Notes under the pieces: model-generated | What the model saw: the letters and a program-made list of their open reading frames with translations, nothing else | What the model was told of the DNA's origin: nothing | Databases searched by the model: none | In this document: in pieces, positions 44,662 through 52,633 of the stretch | How the letters are laid out: each line of letters begins with the position of its first letter | Position numbering within the stretch: the first letter of the stretch is position 1 | Program-made: the position numbers and the translations under genes | From: Desulfobacteraceae bacterium | Lineage (GTDB): Bacteria; Desulfobacterota; DSM-4660; Desulfatiglandales; Desulfatiglandaceae | Length of the DNA stretch: 64,000 nucleotides | NCBI GenBank assembly: GCA_030613055.1 | Contig: JAUWMR010000013.1 | Span: forward strand, 22,512-86,511 | Direction: 5' to 3'

Positions 44662-44687
44662 GTCATTCCCGCTTTCGCGGGAATGAC
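44662..44687. repeat. GTCATTCCCGC hairpin
   Basis: An 11-bp perfect stem (GTCATTCCCGC/GCGGGAATGAC) with a 4-nt loop, followed by a short T run (CATTTTTACG). It lies 112 bp after the PBP gene and 49 bp before the YihY-like gene. It could act as a terminator, or it is a member of the common dispersed ATTCCCGC hairpins. Confidence 0.55.
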
Positions 44688-44735
44688 AGCCATTTTTACG
44701 ACATTACTTAGATGACATGACATTGGGTGGTTACT

Positions 44736-46082
44736 ATGAATTTTAATATGGAAAAAATACAAGACGCCTTTGGCAAATTCGTTCGGTTTTTTGACGTAGA
44801 CATCTGGGAGACACCGGAGAATGCCGGTCGGCTCCATGTTATTCTCCTCCAGGTATTGAGGATTTGCCTGTTAACGGTCAGCGGGTTTAAGAATCAAATG
44901 ATCTTTTTACGCGCATCAGCCCTGGTTTACACTACCATGCTGGCAATCGTTCCTCTTTTAGCCCTCGCATTTTCAGTGCTAAAGGGATTTGGCATTCACG
45001 GGCGTATAGAGAACATGCTCATCAATTTTTTGACTGCCGAGCAACAGGAAGTCACAAACCATATAGTTGAGTATATTTCAAATACAAATTTCAAGGCGCT
45101 TGGTGCCTTTGGGTTAGGCCTGCTTATCTATACGGTGGTCAAAATGCTGAATACTGTTGAGGCAACCTTTAACAATCTCTGGGGGGTTACCCAGGCCCGG
45201 ACATTAATGCGCAAGATCTCCGACTATATCAGCGTCCTTGTTATCAGCCCCCTTCTCCTCGTTATTTCACTGACCCTGATTGCTTCCTTGGCTTCCAATA
45301 CAGTGGTCATGAAACTGAGCAAGTATTTGTTATTCGAGCACTTTTTTGTTCTATTTAACATGGTAATACCGCTTTTCGGCATCTGGGTGGCCTTTACTGC
45401 AATATATATTTTCATGCCCAATACCCGGGTAAAGCTCCTGCCCGGACTTGTTGCCGGTGTTTTCAGCGGCACATTATGGGGAATAGCTTTTAAGTCGTAC
45501 ACCTATCTGAATATTGGAGTGGCAAGATATAATACCATCTATGGGACATTTGCCGCGCTCCCTATCTTATTAATCTGGCTTTACATAAGCTGGATTATTT
45601 TACTTATCGGGGCCCAGTTGTCTTATGCGATTCAGAATGTCAAGTCCTATCAGCAGGAAATGAGCGAAAACGAGTACAGTAATGCCCAGCGGGAATATGC
45701 GGCCCTGAATATAATGTTTCTGATTGCGAAAGCATTCTATGAAGGAAAACCTGCAATGACAGCCGAACAATTATCTTACGCAATATCTGTGCCTATCCGC
45801 ATGGTGAGAAGAATCGCAGATATCCTTGTAAATCAAGGACTGGTGCAAAATGTCCTTGCGGATGAACCGGCATTTCAACCTGCAGAGGGTTTGCATCTCA
45901 TTAGTGTGTTGAAAGTATATGATGCCATGCGAAATACGGGGCATGTTGACTGGCATTTTCCGGAAAAAAGTAAAGACACTGGCTTGGAGGCACTGTTAAA
46001 GACCAGACAGGTGGCAGAGCAGGAGCAGTTTGGCCAGGTTACCATGCTGGATCTCTTAAAAGGAGACAAAAAAACTGCCTGA
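44736..46082 (+). CDS. YihY/BrkB-family inner membrane protein with winged-helix tail
   Basis: The protein has 448 residues from the ATG at 44736, which has a GGGTGG Shine-Dalgarno 5 bp upstream; a GTG at 44727 is in frame. A YihY/BrkB (formerly RNase BN) membrane domain (about 55-310) has five to six hydrophobic segments, for example SALVYTTMLAIVPLLALAFSVL and GTFAALPILLIWLYISWIILLIGA. The C-terminal ~130 residues have a winged-helix-like region (MTAEQLSYAISVPIRMVRRIADILVNQGLV). The family has been proposed to have transport or lipid-related roles without agreement. It lies 182 bp after the PBP gene on the same strand. Confidence 0.85.
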   Translation: MNFNMEKIQDAFGKFVRFFDVDIWETPENAGRLHVILLQVLRICLLTVSGFKNQMIFLRASALVYTTMLAIVPLLALAFSVLKGFGIHGRIENMLINFLTAEQQEVTNHIVEYISNTNFKALGAFGLGLLIYTVVKMLNTVEATFNNLWGVTQARTLMRKISDYISVLVISPLLLVISLTLIASLASNTVVMKLSKYLLFEHFFVLFNMVIPLFGIWVAFTAIYIFMPNTRVKLLPGLVAGVFSGTLWGIAFKSYTYLNIGVARYNTIYGTFAALPILLIWLYISWIILLIGAQLSYAIQNVKSYQQEMSENEYSNAQREYAALNIMFLIAKAFYEGKPAMTAEQLSYAISVPIRMVRRIADILVNQGLVQNVLADEPAFQPAEGLHLISVLKVYDAMRNTGHVDWHFPEKSKDTGLEALLKTRQVAEQEQFGQVTMLDLLKGDKKTA

Positions 46083-46123
46083 TCATTGACTTAGCACGGG
46101 CGTTTATCTATATTGTTTATCTT

Positions 46124-46183
46124 GATTTTAAAACCATGTCCTTCCCCGCATCGCGGGATCTTCGATGGGCATGGATGCTTTAC
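46124..46183. repeat. Structured intergenic repeat, copy C
   Basis: A 60-bp element nearly identical to copy B at 36027-36086 (three substitutions). It precedes the cNMP-PAS gene by about 45 bp. Its CCATG and CATGG ends pair perfectly, around the CCCGC-ATC-GCGGG hairpin. Confidence 0.75.
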
Positions 46184-46229
46184 AATAATGTTTTTCTTAA
46201 AAGCTATACAATCATAAAGCGAGAGCCGT

Positions 46230-47537
46230 ATGTTAGATGAAATAATAAATAATCCGGAGTTAGACAAGTATCTCACCACCTTTGATATTGGCCAGACTGT
46301 TTTTTTAGAAGGTGATGATTCTCAGGACCTATACATCCTGGTTTACGGGGATCTGGATGTAATAAAGGGAACCCAGAAAATAGCCATGATCTCCGAAAGA
46401 GGCGCTCTGTTCGGGGAGATGTCTCCTTTATTGGGAGCTAAAAGAACGGCAACGGTAAAGGCGAAAAGCGATGTAAAGACCATTCGAGTGCCTGAGGATG
46501 AAATCACGGAGTTTCTTCATGAATTTCCGACCGTGGCCAGGGAGATAGCCACAATCTTAGCGAAACGGCTTGATGAAACAAGCCAGATTGTTTACGGGCT
46601 CAAGGAGTTTACCGATCACCTTCCAGATGCGGTTATTATGGCCGATCGGGAGGGAAAAATCCTGAACTGGAACAGTAGCGCTGAAAAACTATATGGCAGG
46701 GAAGCGAATCAGATGCGACACAAACCTGCCGAAGATATTTACGAGGACCCCGGGGCTTACAGGGCTTTCATTGAAGAGGTTCAGGAAAAATACGCGGTCA
46801 GGGAAAAAGTCCTTAAAATTAAACACCCTGAAAAAGGAATATGTCACATTTCCACCAGCACCACCGTACTCTATGACGGGCACCACAACTTCCAGGGAGT
46901 CCTCTCTTTAGGCAGGGATGTGACAGAATCGCAAAAACTGCACAGGAGATATGAGCGATTCCGCAAATGGTTAGTCCCGGCTTTGATAGTAATTGCCCTT
47001 CTGACAGCAGGCGTCTTTTATGGCTATGCGAGTTTTATTAAGAGCTATGAGACCATGGATGTTAAAAAGCAGGGACTGAGGGATGGCCTGGCCAAAGACT
47101 ACCTCGTGCTTAAATCACTTCTTTCTGATCACCTTGCCGCCTGCGATATGTTAAAAACAACCAAGGCAATGAAAGATTTTTTTGATATTCAGGAGAAGGA
47201 TAAACTGCCCTATACCGGGCTGGTTTTGCTTGGTGATGACAAGAAGGTATTCAACGCTTACTCTATTAAGGAGGGTGTTGATGTTTCGAAAATGATAGGG
47301 AGCAGTTATGCCGGTATTGGATTCAAGGGTAGCGATGAATCTCTCCACAGGGTGCTCTCTCTTTACAGGACGGATAAAGATCATCCCATGGGCTATAGAA
47401 GTATTGAGATTGCCTTTGAAATGAGCAAGGACAATGAGTTCTCGGGATGGATCGCCTTTCAAATGGATATGGATCTGCTCACGCGGAAATATAATACAGA
47501 TGAGCACGATTTTTTGAAGTTCAAATTTAAAAAATAA
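46230..47537 (+). CDS. cNMP-binding and PAS sensor with extracytoplasmic C-terminus
   Basis: The protein has 435 residues. A cyclic-nucleotide-binding domain comes first (about 15-120; GQTVFLEGDDSQDLYILVYGDLDVI, RGALFGEMSPLLGAKRTATVKA). A PAS domain follows (about 128-235; DHLPDAVIMADREGKILNWNSSAEKLYGR). A single membrane segment (about 248-270; LVPALIVIALLTAGVFYGYASF) then leads to a C-terminal domain of about 165 residues on the other side (DGLAKDYLVLKSLLSDHLAACDML, GLVLLGDDKKVFNAYS), Cache- or PAS-like. No output domain is seen. It lies 4 bp before the STAS-MlaE gene, so it likely couples a signal to lipid transport. This sensor-first operon layout is unusual for Mla systems. Confidence 0.85.
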   Translation: MLDEIINNPELDKYLTTFDIGQTVFLEGDDSQDLYILVYGDLDVIKGTQKIAMISERGALFGEMSPLLGAKRTATVKAKSDVKTIRVPEDEITEFLHEFPTVAREIATILAKRLDETSQIVYGLKEFTDHLPDAVIMADREGKILNWNSSAEKLYGREANQMRHKPAEDIYEDPGAYRAFIEEVQEKYAVREKVLKIKHPEKGICHISTSTTVLYDGHHNFQGVLSLGRDVTESQKLHRRYERFRKWLVPALIVIALLTAGVFYGYASFIKSYETMDVKKQGLRDGLAKDYLVLKSLLSDHLAACDMLKTTKAMKDFFDIQEKDKLPYTGLVLLGDDKKVFNAYSIKEGVDVSKMIGSSYAGIGFKGSDESLHRVLSLYRTDKDHPMGYRSIEIAFEMSKDNEFSGWIAFQMDMDLLTRKYNTDEHDFLKFKFKK

Positions 47538-47541
47538 ATAT

Positions 47542-48687
47542 ATGACGGAATATAAAAAATTACAATCCTGCCAGTATGGAATTTCAGATAGTGGAGAAGA
47601 GGGTGTTACAGTCCATATCCAGGGCAGCATGGACGAATCCAATGCCACTCCTTTGATCAATGAGTTAAGCGCGTTCGTTAAGAAAAAGCATCCATCCTCA
47701 TTGACCGTGGATATGGAAAAGGTAACGTTTTTAAATGATTTCGGGGCACTCGCCCTCGTTGAAGTAAAGAAGTTGATGACGCGGGGAAGAGGTGTTTTTC
47801 GACTGATAAATGTCAACGAAAATGTCGAGAAGGTTCTCTCTGTCCTCAGTTTTGACGTCTTAGGTGAAAGGTCTGCAATTTCAAAATCGGCCACTCCAGG
47901 TGCCTTTGTCCGGCTTGGCGACGCGACTCTCCGGCAGGCTTCGGACCTGAAATATATGATCTCATTTATCGGTTCCGTATGTATCGCGATGGCTCAGGTG
48001 ATCCGGCACCCCGGATCATTGAGAACTGACGATACCTTCTCATATATGCAGAAAACAGGGGTTGACGCCCTTCCTATTGTGGGTCTGATCAGTTTTTTAT
48101 TAGGCCTGATCATGGCATTTATGTCTGCGGTTCAGCTTGAACAGTTTGGCGCCAATATCTATGTGGCATCACTGGTCGCCCTTGCAATGACACGGGAATT
48201 AGGTCCTATAATGACCTGTATTATCGTGGCCGGGAGATCGGGATCGGCATTTGCCGCAGAGATTGGGACCATGAAGGTGTCTGAAGAAGTTGACGCCCTG
48301 TTTACTATGGGATTTGAACCGACACGGTATTTAGTGGTTCCCAAGATCATTGCATCCGTTACAATGGTTCCGCTTCTGGTCCTTTTTTCCGACATATTCG
48401 CCATATTCGGCGGTCTTGTTGTTGGTGTTGGGATGCTTGATCTGACCGTTAACTCTTACGTTGCCCAGACAATAAAGACCCTGACACTATTTGACGTATT
48501 TTTAGGTTTTATAAAAGGTGCGGTTTTTGCGCTGCTCATTGCCTGGGTAGGGTGTCTCAGGGGCTTTCAGGTGAGAGGCGGGGCAGCGTCTGTCGGACAG
48601 GCAACTACCTCTGCGGTGGTCAGCAGTATTTTTTTGATCATAATGACCAATTCGATTTTTTCGGTAATACTTCGCTACTGGGGATAA
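47542..48687 (+). CDS. mlaE: STAS-MlaE fusion permease
   Basis: The protein has 381 residues. The N-terminal STAS-like domain (about 15-115; GVTVHIQGSMDESNATPLINELSAF, LTVDMEKVTFLNDFGALALVEVKKL) is fused to an MlaE/YrbE permease (about 130-381). The permease has the conserved AMTRELGPIMTCIIVAGRSGSAFAAEIGTMKVSEEVDAL core and at least five membrane segments. In the E. coli system the STAS protein MlaB is separate; here it is joined. The gene lies 4 bp after the cNMP-PAS sensor and 8 bp before mlaF. It transports phospholipids between membranes. Confidence 0.92.
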   Translation: MTEYKKLQSCQYGISDSGEEGVTVHIQGSMDESNATPLINELSAFVKKKHPSSLTVDMEKVTFLNDFGALALVEVKKLMTRGRGVFRLINVNENVEKVLSVLSFDVLGERSAISKSATPGAFVRLGDATLRQASDLKYMISFIGSVCIAMAQVIRHPGSLRTDDTFSYMQKTGVDALPIVGLISFLLGLIMAFMSAVQLEQFGANIYVASLVALAMTRELGPIMTCIIVAGRSGSAFAAEIGTMKVSEEVDALFTMGFEPTRYLVVPKIIASVTMVPLLVLFSDIFAIFGGLVVGVGMLDLTVNSYVAQTIKTLTLFDVFLGFIKGAVFALLIAWVGCLRGFQVRGGAASVGQATTSAVVSSIFLIIMTNSIFSVILRYWG

Positions 48688-48695
48688 CAGGGCTC

Positions 48696-49460
48696 ATGGG
48701 CAGGCAGGCAATTATACAGGTAAAGGATCTGGTCGCTAAGTATGGTGAAGACACCATCCTTGATAATATAACATTCGATGTTTATGAAGGAGAGATATTT
48801 GTTATCTTAGGTGGTAGCGGATGCGGCAAGAGTACGTTGCTTAAACACCTTATCGGGCTTATCAAACCTTACGCGGGCCGCGTAATTGTTGACGGTGATG
48901 ACATCTCCAATTGTGATGATAAAACATTTCAAAAGCTACTCATGAGAATAGGGATCCTGTATCAGAGCGGGGCCCTGTTTGGTTCCATGACCCTGTCTGA
49001 AAACGTGGGACTGCCAATTGAGGAATATACGGATTTGCCCAAACAGGCCGTAGATACTCTTGTCAGTATGAAGTTGAGGCTGGTTGATCTGGACGGCTAT
49101 GAAAACCACCTGCCCTCCGAAATAAGCGGGGGGATGAAAAAGAGGGCGGGATTGGCGCGGGCCATGGCCCTTAACCCTAAAATACTTTTTTTTGATGAGC
49201 CTTCTGCCGGACTGGATCCCATAACGTCAGTTGAATTAGATGACCTTATTAATCATCTTAACAGGAGTCTCGGTACCACAATGGTGATTGTAACTCATGA
49301 ACTTGAGAGTATCTATAAGGTGGCTCACAGGGTGATTATGTTGGACAAGCGTACAAAAGGCATCATCGCTGAAGGTGACGCAAAGTACCTGCGCGATCAC
49401 AGCAAGAACAAATTTGTAAAATACTTTTTTAACAGGCAGGCAGAGAAAAAAAGGCAATAA
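48696..49460 (+). CDS. mlaF: MlaF-like lipid ABC transporter ATPase
   Basis: The protein has 254 residues from the ATG at 48696, 8 bp after the mlaE stop. The frame extends upstream inside mlaE, but that part has no ATPase features. ABC motifs: Walker A GGSGCGKST, Q-loop ILYQSGALFGSM, signature SGGMKKRAGLARAM, Walker B KILFFDEPSAGLDP and the His switch VTHE. It powers the MlaE permease with the MlaD MCE protein downstream. The C-terminal helix KNKFVKYFFNRQAEKKRQ is basic. Confidence 0.93.
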   Translation: MGRQAIIQVKDLVAKYGEDTILDNITFDVYEGEIFVILGGSGCGKSTLLKHLIGLIKPYAGRVIVDGDDISNCDDKTFQKLLMRIGILYQSGALFGSMTLSENVGLPIEEYTDLPKQAVDTLVSMKLRLVDLDGYENHLPSEISGGMKKRAGLARAMALNPKILFFDEPSAGLDPITSVELDDLINHLNRSLGTTMVIVTHELESIYKVAHRVIMLDKRTKGIIAEGDAKYLRDHSKNKFVKYFFNRQAEKKRQ

Positions 49461-49479
49461 CCCGAAAGGAATTTAAGTA

Positions 49480-50316
49480 ATGGATTCACAGAAAACCAAG
49501 TTTACAGTTGGACTGTTTGTGGCCTGTGGCATTGGCATTGCGTTAGTGGCCGTTATCTGGTTGGGCATGTCCCGTATTTTTGAAAAGGGCAGTTTTTACG
49601 CGGCCTTTTTCAATGAGTCTGTTCAGGGCCTGGACGTTGATTCTCCCGTGAAATACAGGGGCGTGTCAGTGGGCCGTGTGGAAAGCATAGGGGTCGCGCC
49701 GGATTCCAAGTTGATTCAGGTCGTATTAAAAATCGAGTCCGGCCAAAAACTTGAAAGCGATATAGTGGCACAGTTGAAATCTGTAGGAATTACAGGAAGC
49801 ATGTTTATAGAATTAGATCGCAAGAGAGATGATGAGCCCGATCTCTCTCCCCATCTCAATTTTCCTACCGAATATCAGGTTGTGGGCTCAAAACCATCCG
49901 GGTTAAGCCAGATACTCAAAGGTATTGACGATGTCCTGAAAAAGATAAAGTCCGTGGATCTTGAGGGGATTTCAGACAGGGTCAAATCGGGTCTGGATGT
50001 CTTTAGCAGTGTCCTGAAAAAGACGGACGGAATCCTTGCCGCCAATGAGGGCTCTATTAACAAGACCATTGTGGAGACAGGTAGAACCATGGAACATGCC
50101 AGCGAGTTTTTCGGAAAGGGCTCCTCACTGGTGGCCAAGACGGATAACGCGTTTTCTTACCTCGAGAGGCAGCTATTGATTATCGCCCAGAATCTTGAAA
50201 AAACAAGTGAAAACCTGGAGCGGCTAACCGAGCTTCTTGCCGATCAGCCGTCTCAATTGATTTTCGGGGAGCCGCCATCCCCAAGAAAGATGGAACCCGG
50301 ATTTAACAAAGAGTAG
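49480..50316 (+). CDS. mlaD: MlaD-like MCE protein
   Basis: The protein has 278 residues. An N-terminal membrane anchor (VGLFVACGIGIALVAVIWLGM, about 9-29) precedes an MCE domain (about 35-120; AAFFNESVQGLDVDSPVKYRGVSVGRVESIGVAPDS). The C-terminal half is a long helical, coiled-coil region (about 140-250). MCE hexamers bind and pass lipids across the periplasm. It lies 19 bp after mlaF with a GAAAGGAA Shine-Dalgarno, in one operon with the permease, ATPase and PqiC-like lipoprotein. Confidence 0.92.
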   Translation: MDSQKTKFTVGLFVACGIGIALVAVIWLGMSRIFEKGSFYAAFFNESVQGLDVDSPVKYRGVSVGRVESIGVAPDSKLIQVVLKIESGQKLESDIVAQLKSVGITGSMFIELDRKRDDEPDLSPHLNFPTEYQVVGSKPSGLSQILKGIDDVLKKIKSVDLEGISDRVKSGLDVFSSVLKKTDGILAANEGSINKTIVETGRTMEHASEFFGKGSSLVAKTDNAFSYLERQLLIIAQNLEKTSENLERLTELLADQPSQLIFGEPPSPRKMEPGFNKE

Positions 50317-50332
50317 TAACGGAGAGTACGCC

Positions 50333-50962
50333 ATGAATAGCATTAAAAGAGTGTCTGTTTTATTCCTCAGTCTTTCATTTATTTTATGCGCCTGTATACC
50401 CAGCAGCAAGCCAAGGAACAAGATCCAATTCTATACCCTGGAATACGATATTCCCCAAAAGACCGGCCTTAAAGCGCTCCCTTTTGTTCTCAGGATAGAA
50501 CGCTTTAGCGTAGCGCCCTCATATAACACGAGTCGAATGATATATCGGGACAGCTCTTTTAAACGAAATGCATATGTCCTTCACAAGTGGAGGGCCAATC
50601 CGGGGAATCTTGTCACCTATTTTTTGAGCCGTGACATAAAAAACTCCGGTCTGTTCAAGGCGGTTCTTCCTCATGACAGCGGGTTCCCGTCTTCCTATAT
50701 CTTAGAAGGTTCAATAGACGAATTTTTTGAATGGGATACAGAGAAGGAATGGAAGGCCGTTCTGGCAATCAGCGCAACTCTAATGGCCCAGGGTGAACCG
50801 GACATCAGTAAAAGGGTGCTTTTCCAGCAGACATATAAAGTTGCAAAGCTGTGTAAAGAGAAAGATCCGAAATCACTTGCAGAGGCAATGAGCCAGGCCA
50901 TGTCAGAGATTTCGGGCAGAATAGCCAAGGATGTTTATTCCGTCCTGAAAGACCGCAAATAA
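50333..50962 (+). CDS. PqiC/ABC_trans_aux-type lipoprotein
   Basis: The protein has 209 residues. The lipoprotein signal ends in the lipobox LCAC (Cys near residue 22). The mature part matches the ABC-type transport auxiliary lipoprotein family: RIERFSVAPSYNTSRMIYRDSSF, HKWRANPGNLVTYFLSRDI and a C-terminal AMSQAMSEISGRIAKDVYSVL. PqiC-type lipoproteins anchor MCE machines at the outer membrane. It is the last gene of the Mla operon, 16 bp after mlaD, followed by the double-dyad region. Confidence 0.88.
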   Translation: MNSIKRVSVLFLSLSFILCACIPSSKPRNKIQFYTLEYDIPQKTGLKALPFVLRIERFSVAPSYNTSRMIYRDSSFKRNAYVLHKWRANPGNLVTYFLSRDIKNSGLFKAVLPHDSGFPSSYILEGSIDEFFEWDTEKEWKAVLAISATLMAQGEPDISKRVLFQQTYKVAKLCKEKDPKSLAEAMSQAMSEISGRIAKDVYSVLKDRK

Positions 50963-51033
50963 TTTGGGTCACCCCGATCATCCCCTTCTTTTCACGACAT
51001 CCGGGATATGATCCCGGCCCTTTTTCAGATCCA

Positions 51034-51072
51034 TGCACAAAAAAATGTGCATCATGCACAATTTTCTGTGCA
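51034..51072. promoter_or_regulatory. Double-dyad operator, copy 4
   Basis: TGCACA-N6-TGTGCA at 51034-51051 and 51055-51072, with a 3-bp gap and 21-bp centre spacing. It is the same as copies 1-3, but 38 kb away from copy 3. It precedes the LuxR/CsgD-like regulator and surface-protein locus. Confidence 0.75.
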
Positions 51073-51245
51073 TGGTCATCCTTTTTCACTTCTAAAAAAC
51101 CACCTGCCTTTACGCCATTCTTTAATTATTTTTCATTAATGCGTCATATCATGTTCCCCTGAAACGTACATAGAATAAGGTTTTAAGGGTAATGCGTTAT
51201 GAATATATTCATTTCAATGTCTGTTTTTTGTCGAAAATCTGTTTT

Positions 51246-51261
51246 TGGCATGGTGTTTGTA
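51246..51261 (+). promoter_or_regulatory. Sigma54-like promoter upstream of the LuxR-type gene
   Basis: TGGCAT-GGTGT-TTGTA has a perfect -24 half and TTGT instead of TTGC at -12. It is 173 bp downstream of double-dyad copy 4 and would give a leader of about 400 nt that contains REP hairpins. Confidence 0.4.
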
Positions 51262-51428
51262 AAAGATTATCCTGCAGTCTCAAATAGATTCGAGATCATC
51301 CTGTCATCAAAACCCATAATTTGTGGTCCCTGTTGAAGATAATTTGTGTTTATCATATCGGTTCATCGCCCTCTGGAGGAGCGGGGAATTAGACTCCTGC
51401 CCGCCTCTCTGGCGGGATTGAAATTATA

Positions 51429-51587
51429 CGTAGCGCAGGCCCGTAGCACAGGCCCGTAGCGCAGGACTTCAGTCCTGCCTCGATATCGCACGTAGCGCAG
51501 GCCCGTAGCGAAAACCCGTAGCGCAGGACTTTAGTCCTGCCCAAACACCCGTAGCACAGGCCCGTAGCGCAGGACTTCAGTCCTGCC
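51429..51587. repeat. REP array (at least three full stem-loops and partial units)
   Basis: Units of the form GTAGCGCAGGACTTCAGTCC and GTAGCGCAGGACTTTAGTCC, with partial GTAGCGCAGGCCC units between them. All are in the same orientation. Confidence 0.85.
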
Positions 51588-51679
51588 AAAAAAGGTATCG
51601 CCACAAATGAAATTATGACTAATGGAATCGTAACTACTCAGCCTAAATAACCTGAATATTTACAGGAGAAAGAAATATA

Positions 51680-52348
51680 ATGAATACTCCCCGCCCCCTA
51701 ATCCACATTGTAGGCCCGAATAAACTGCAAAACGATCTTTTGGTCTCGTTCCTGGAAATGGAAACGGAATTGAACTGCATATCGTTGCGAGAGGCGGACC
51801 TAAACCCGGTTGTTGATGACGACCGGGACGGACGCCGCTTGATCCTGTTGGACTGTCAGGGCATTGATCCGGCGGATTTCTGGAAAGACCTCGGAATCTG
51901 GGCCTATTCAAAACAGCCCAAATGTTTCATTGCCCTGTTTAACGTTGATCCTAACACGGGAATTGAAAAAGAGGCTGTCGAACGAGGCATGCGTGGGATC
52001 TTCTACATTAGCGATCCCCCTATGACGTTCCTCAAAGGTGTTCTGGCTATTTTGAACGGAGAGATTTGGTATTCCAGGATAATCCTGTCGAAATGCCTTT
52101 TGGAAACAAGAACCCCGGCCCAATTGTCATTAGATACCACTACCGGCTTGACCTCAAGAGAGAAAGAAATACTTGCCAGGATTGCATCAGGGGCCAGTAA
52201 CAAAGATATTGCTGCCGATCTTTGCATCAGCCTCCATACGGTCAAGACTCATATCCACAATATTTTCAGGAAAATCGACGTACCCAACCGGTATAAAGCC
52301 ATGCTCTTTGTCACCAGGCATCTTAATCCTCTAATGCTAAAGTATTAG
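51680..52348 (+). CDS. LuxR/CsgD-like transcription regulator
   Basis: The protein has 222 residues. The N-terminal domain (about 1-130) is receiver-like but degenerate: LIHIVGPNKLQNDLLVSFLEM, RLILLDCQGID and IALFNVD lack the acidic pair and Lys. The C-terminal LuxR-type helix-turn-helix (about 156-210; LTSREKEILARIASGASNKDIA ... TVKTHIHNIFRKI) is intact. The architecture resembles CsgD, which controls biofilm matrix genes. It is the first gene after the double dyad copy 4 and is followed by four secreted or surface proteins, which supports a matrix or adhesion role by context. An AGGAGAAAG Shine-Dalgarno precedes the ATG. Confidence 0.88.
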   Translation: MNTPRPLIHIVGPNKLQNDLLVSFLEMETELNCISLREADLNPVVDDDRDGRRLILLDCQGIDPADFWKDLGIWAYSKQPKCFIALFNVDPNTGIEKEAVERGMRGIFYISDPPMTFLKGVLAILNGEIWYSRIILSKCLLETRTPAQLSLDTTTGLTSREKEILARIASGASNKDIAADLCISLHTVKTHIHNIFRKIDVPNRYKAMLFVTRHLNPLMLKY

Positions 52349-52466
52349 AATAAGTATTAGTCATATCCTTTATCCTCATACTTTTTTCGTATAGAGCTCC
52401 CTATAAAATTACCAGAAAAATGGTACTTTTGGGCGATTGACCTCTTCTTGAAGAGGCTATACCCTT

Positions 52467-52618
52467 TTAAGAAACTTCAGCGTTTACAATCGGCTGAGGT
52501 GATATTTCAAAACCTGATTGCTTAGCCCTGCCCCTAACCCGTGCAATACGGCAGGGCTAAAGCCCTGCGCTACGCTTTAAGTTAATTACATTGGCCGTCT
52601 TAAGAAACTTCAGCGTTT
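52467..52618. repeat. REP unit flanked by 19-bp direct repeats
   Basis: The direct repeat TTAAGAAACTTCAGCGTTT occurs at 52467-52485 and 52600-52618, on both sides of a REP pair (52524-52575). This looks like an insertion or a duplicated flank; the interval has no gene. Confidence 0.6.
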
Positions 52619-52633
52619 GACAGTCACAGTGAG

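Larger units (their letters stand above)
50963..51679. other. Intergenic region with double dyad, sigma54-like site and REP array
   Basis: No gene. It has a GGGATATGATCCC hairpin (51003-51015) shortly after the Mla operon, double-dyad copy 4 (51034-51072), a sigma54-like site at 51246-51261 and a REP array (51429-51587) before the LuxR-type gene. Minus-strand frames such as 51389-51604 are REP-derived. Confidence 0.55.

Noticed and set aside
51389..51604. Minus-strand open frame over the REP array (with GLKSCATG-like peptides)
   Set aside because: REP units in succession stay open on several frames and give the same GLKSCATG peptide wherever they occur. There is no start context, and no independent protein pattern.
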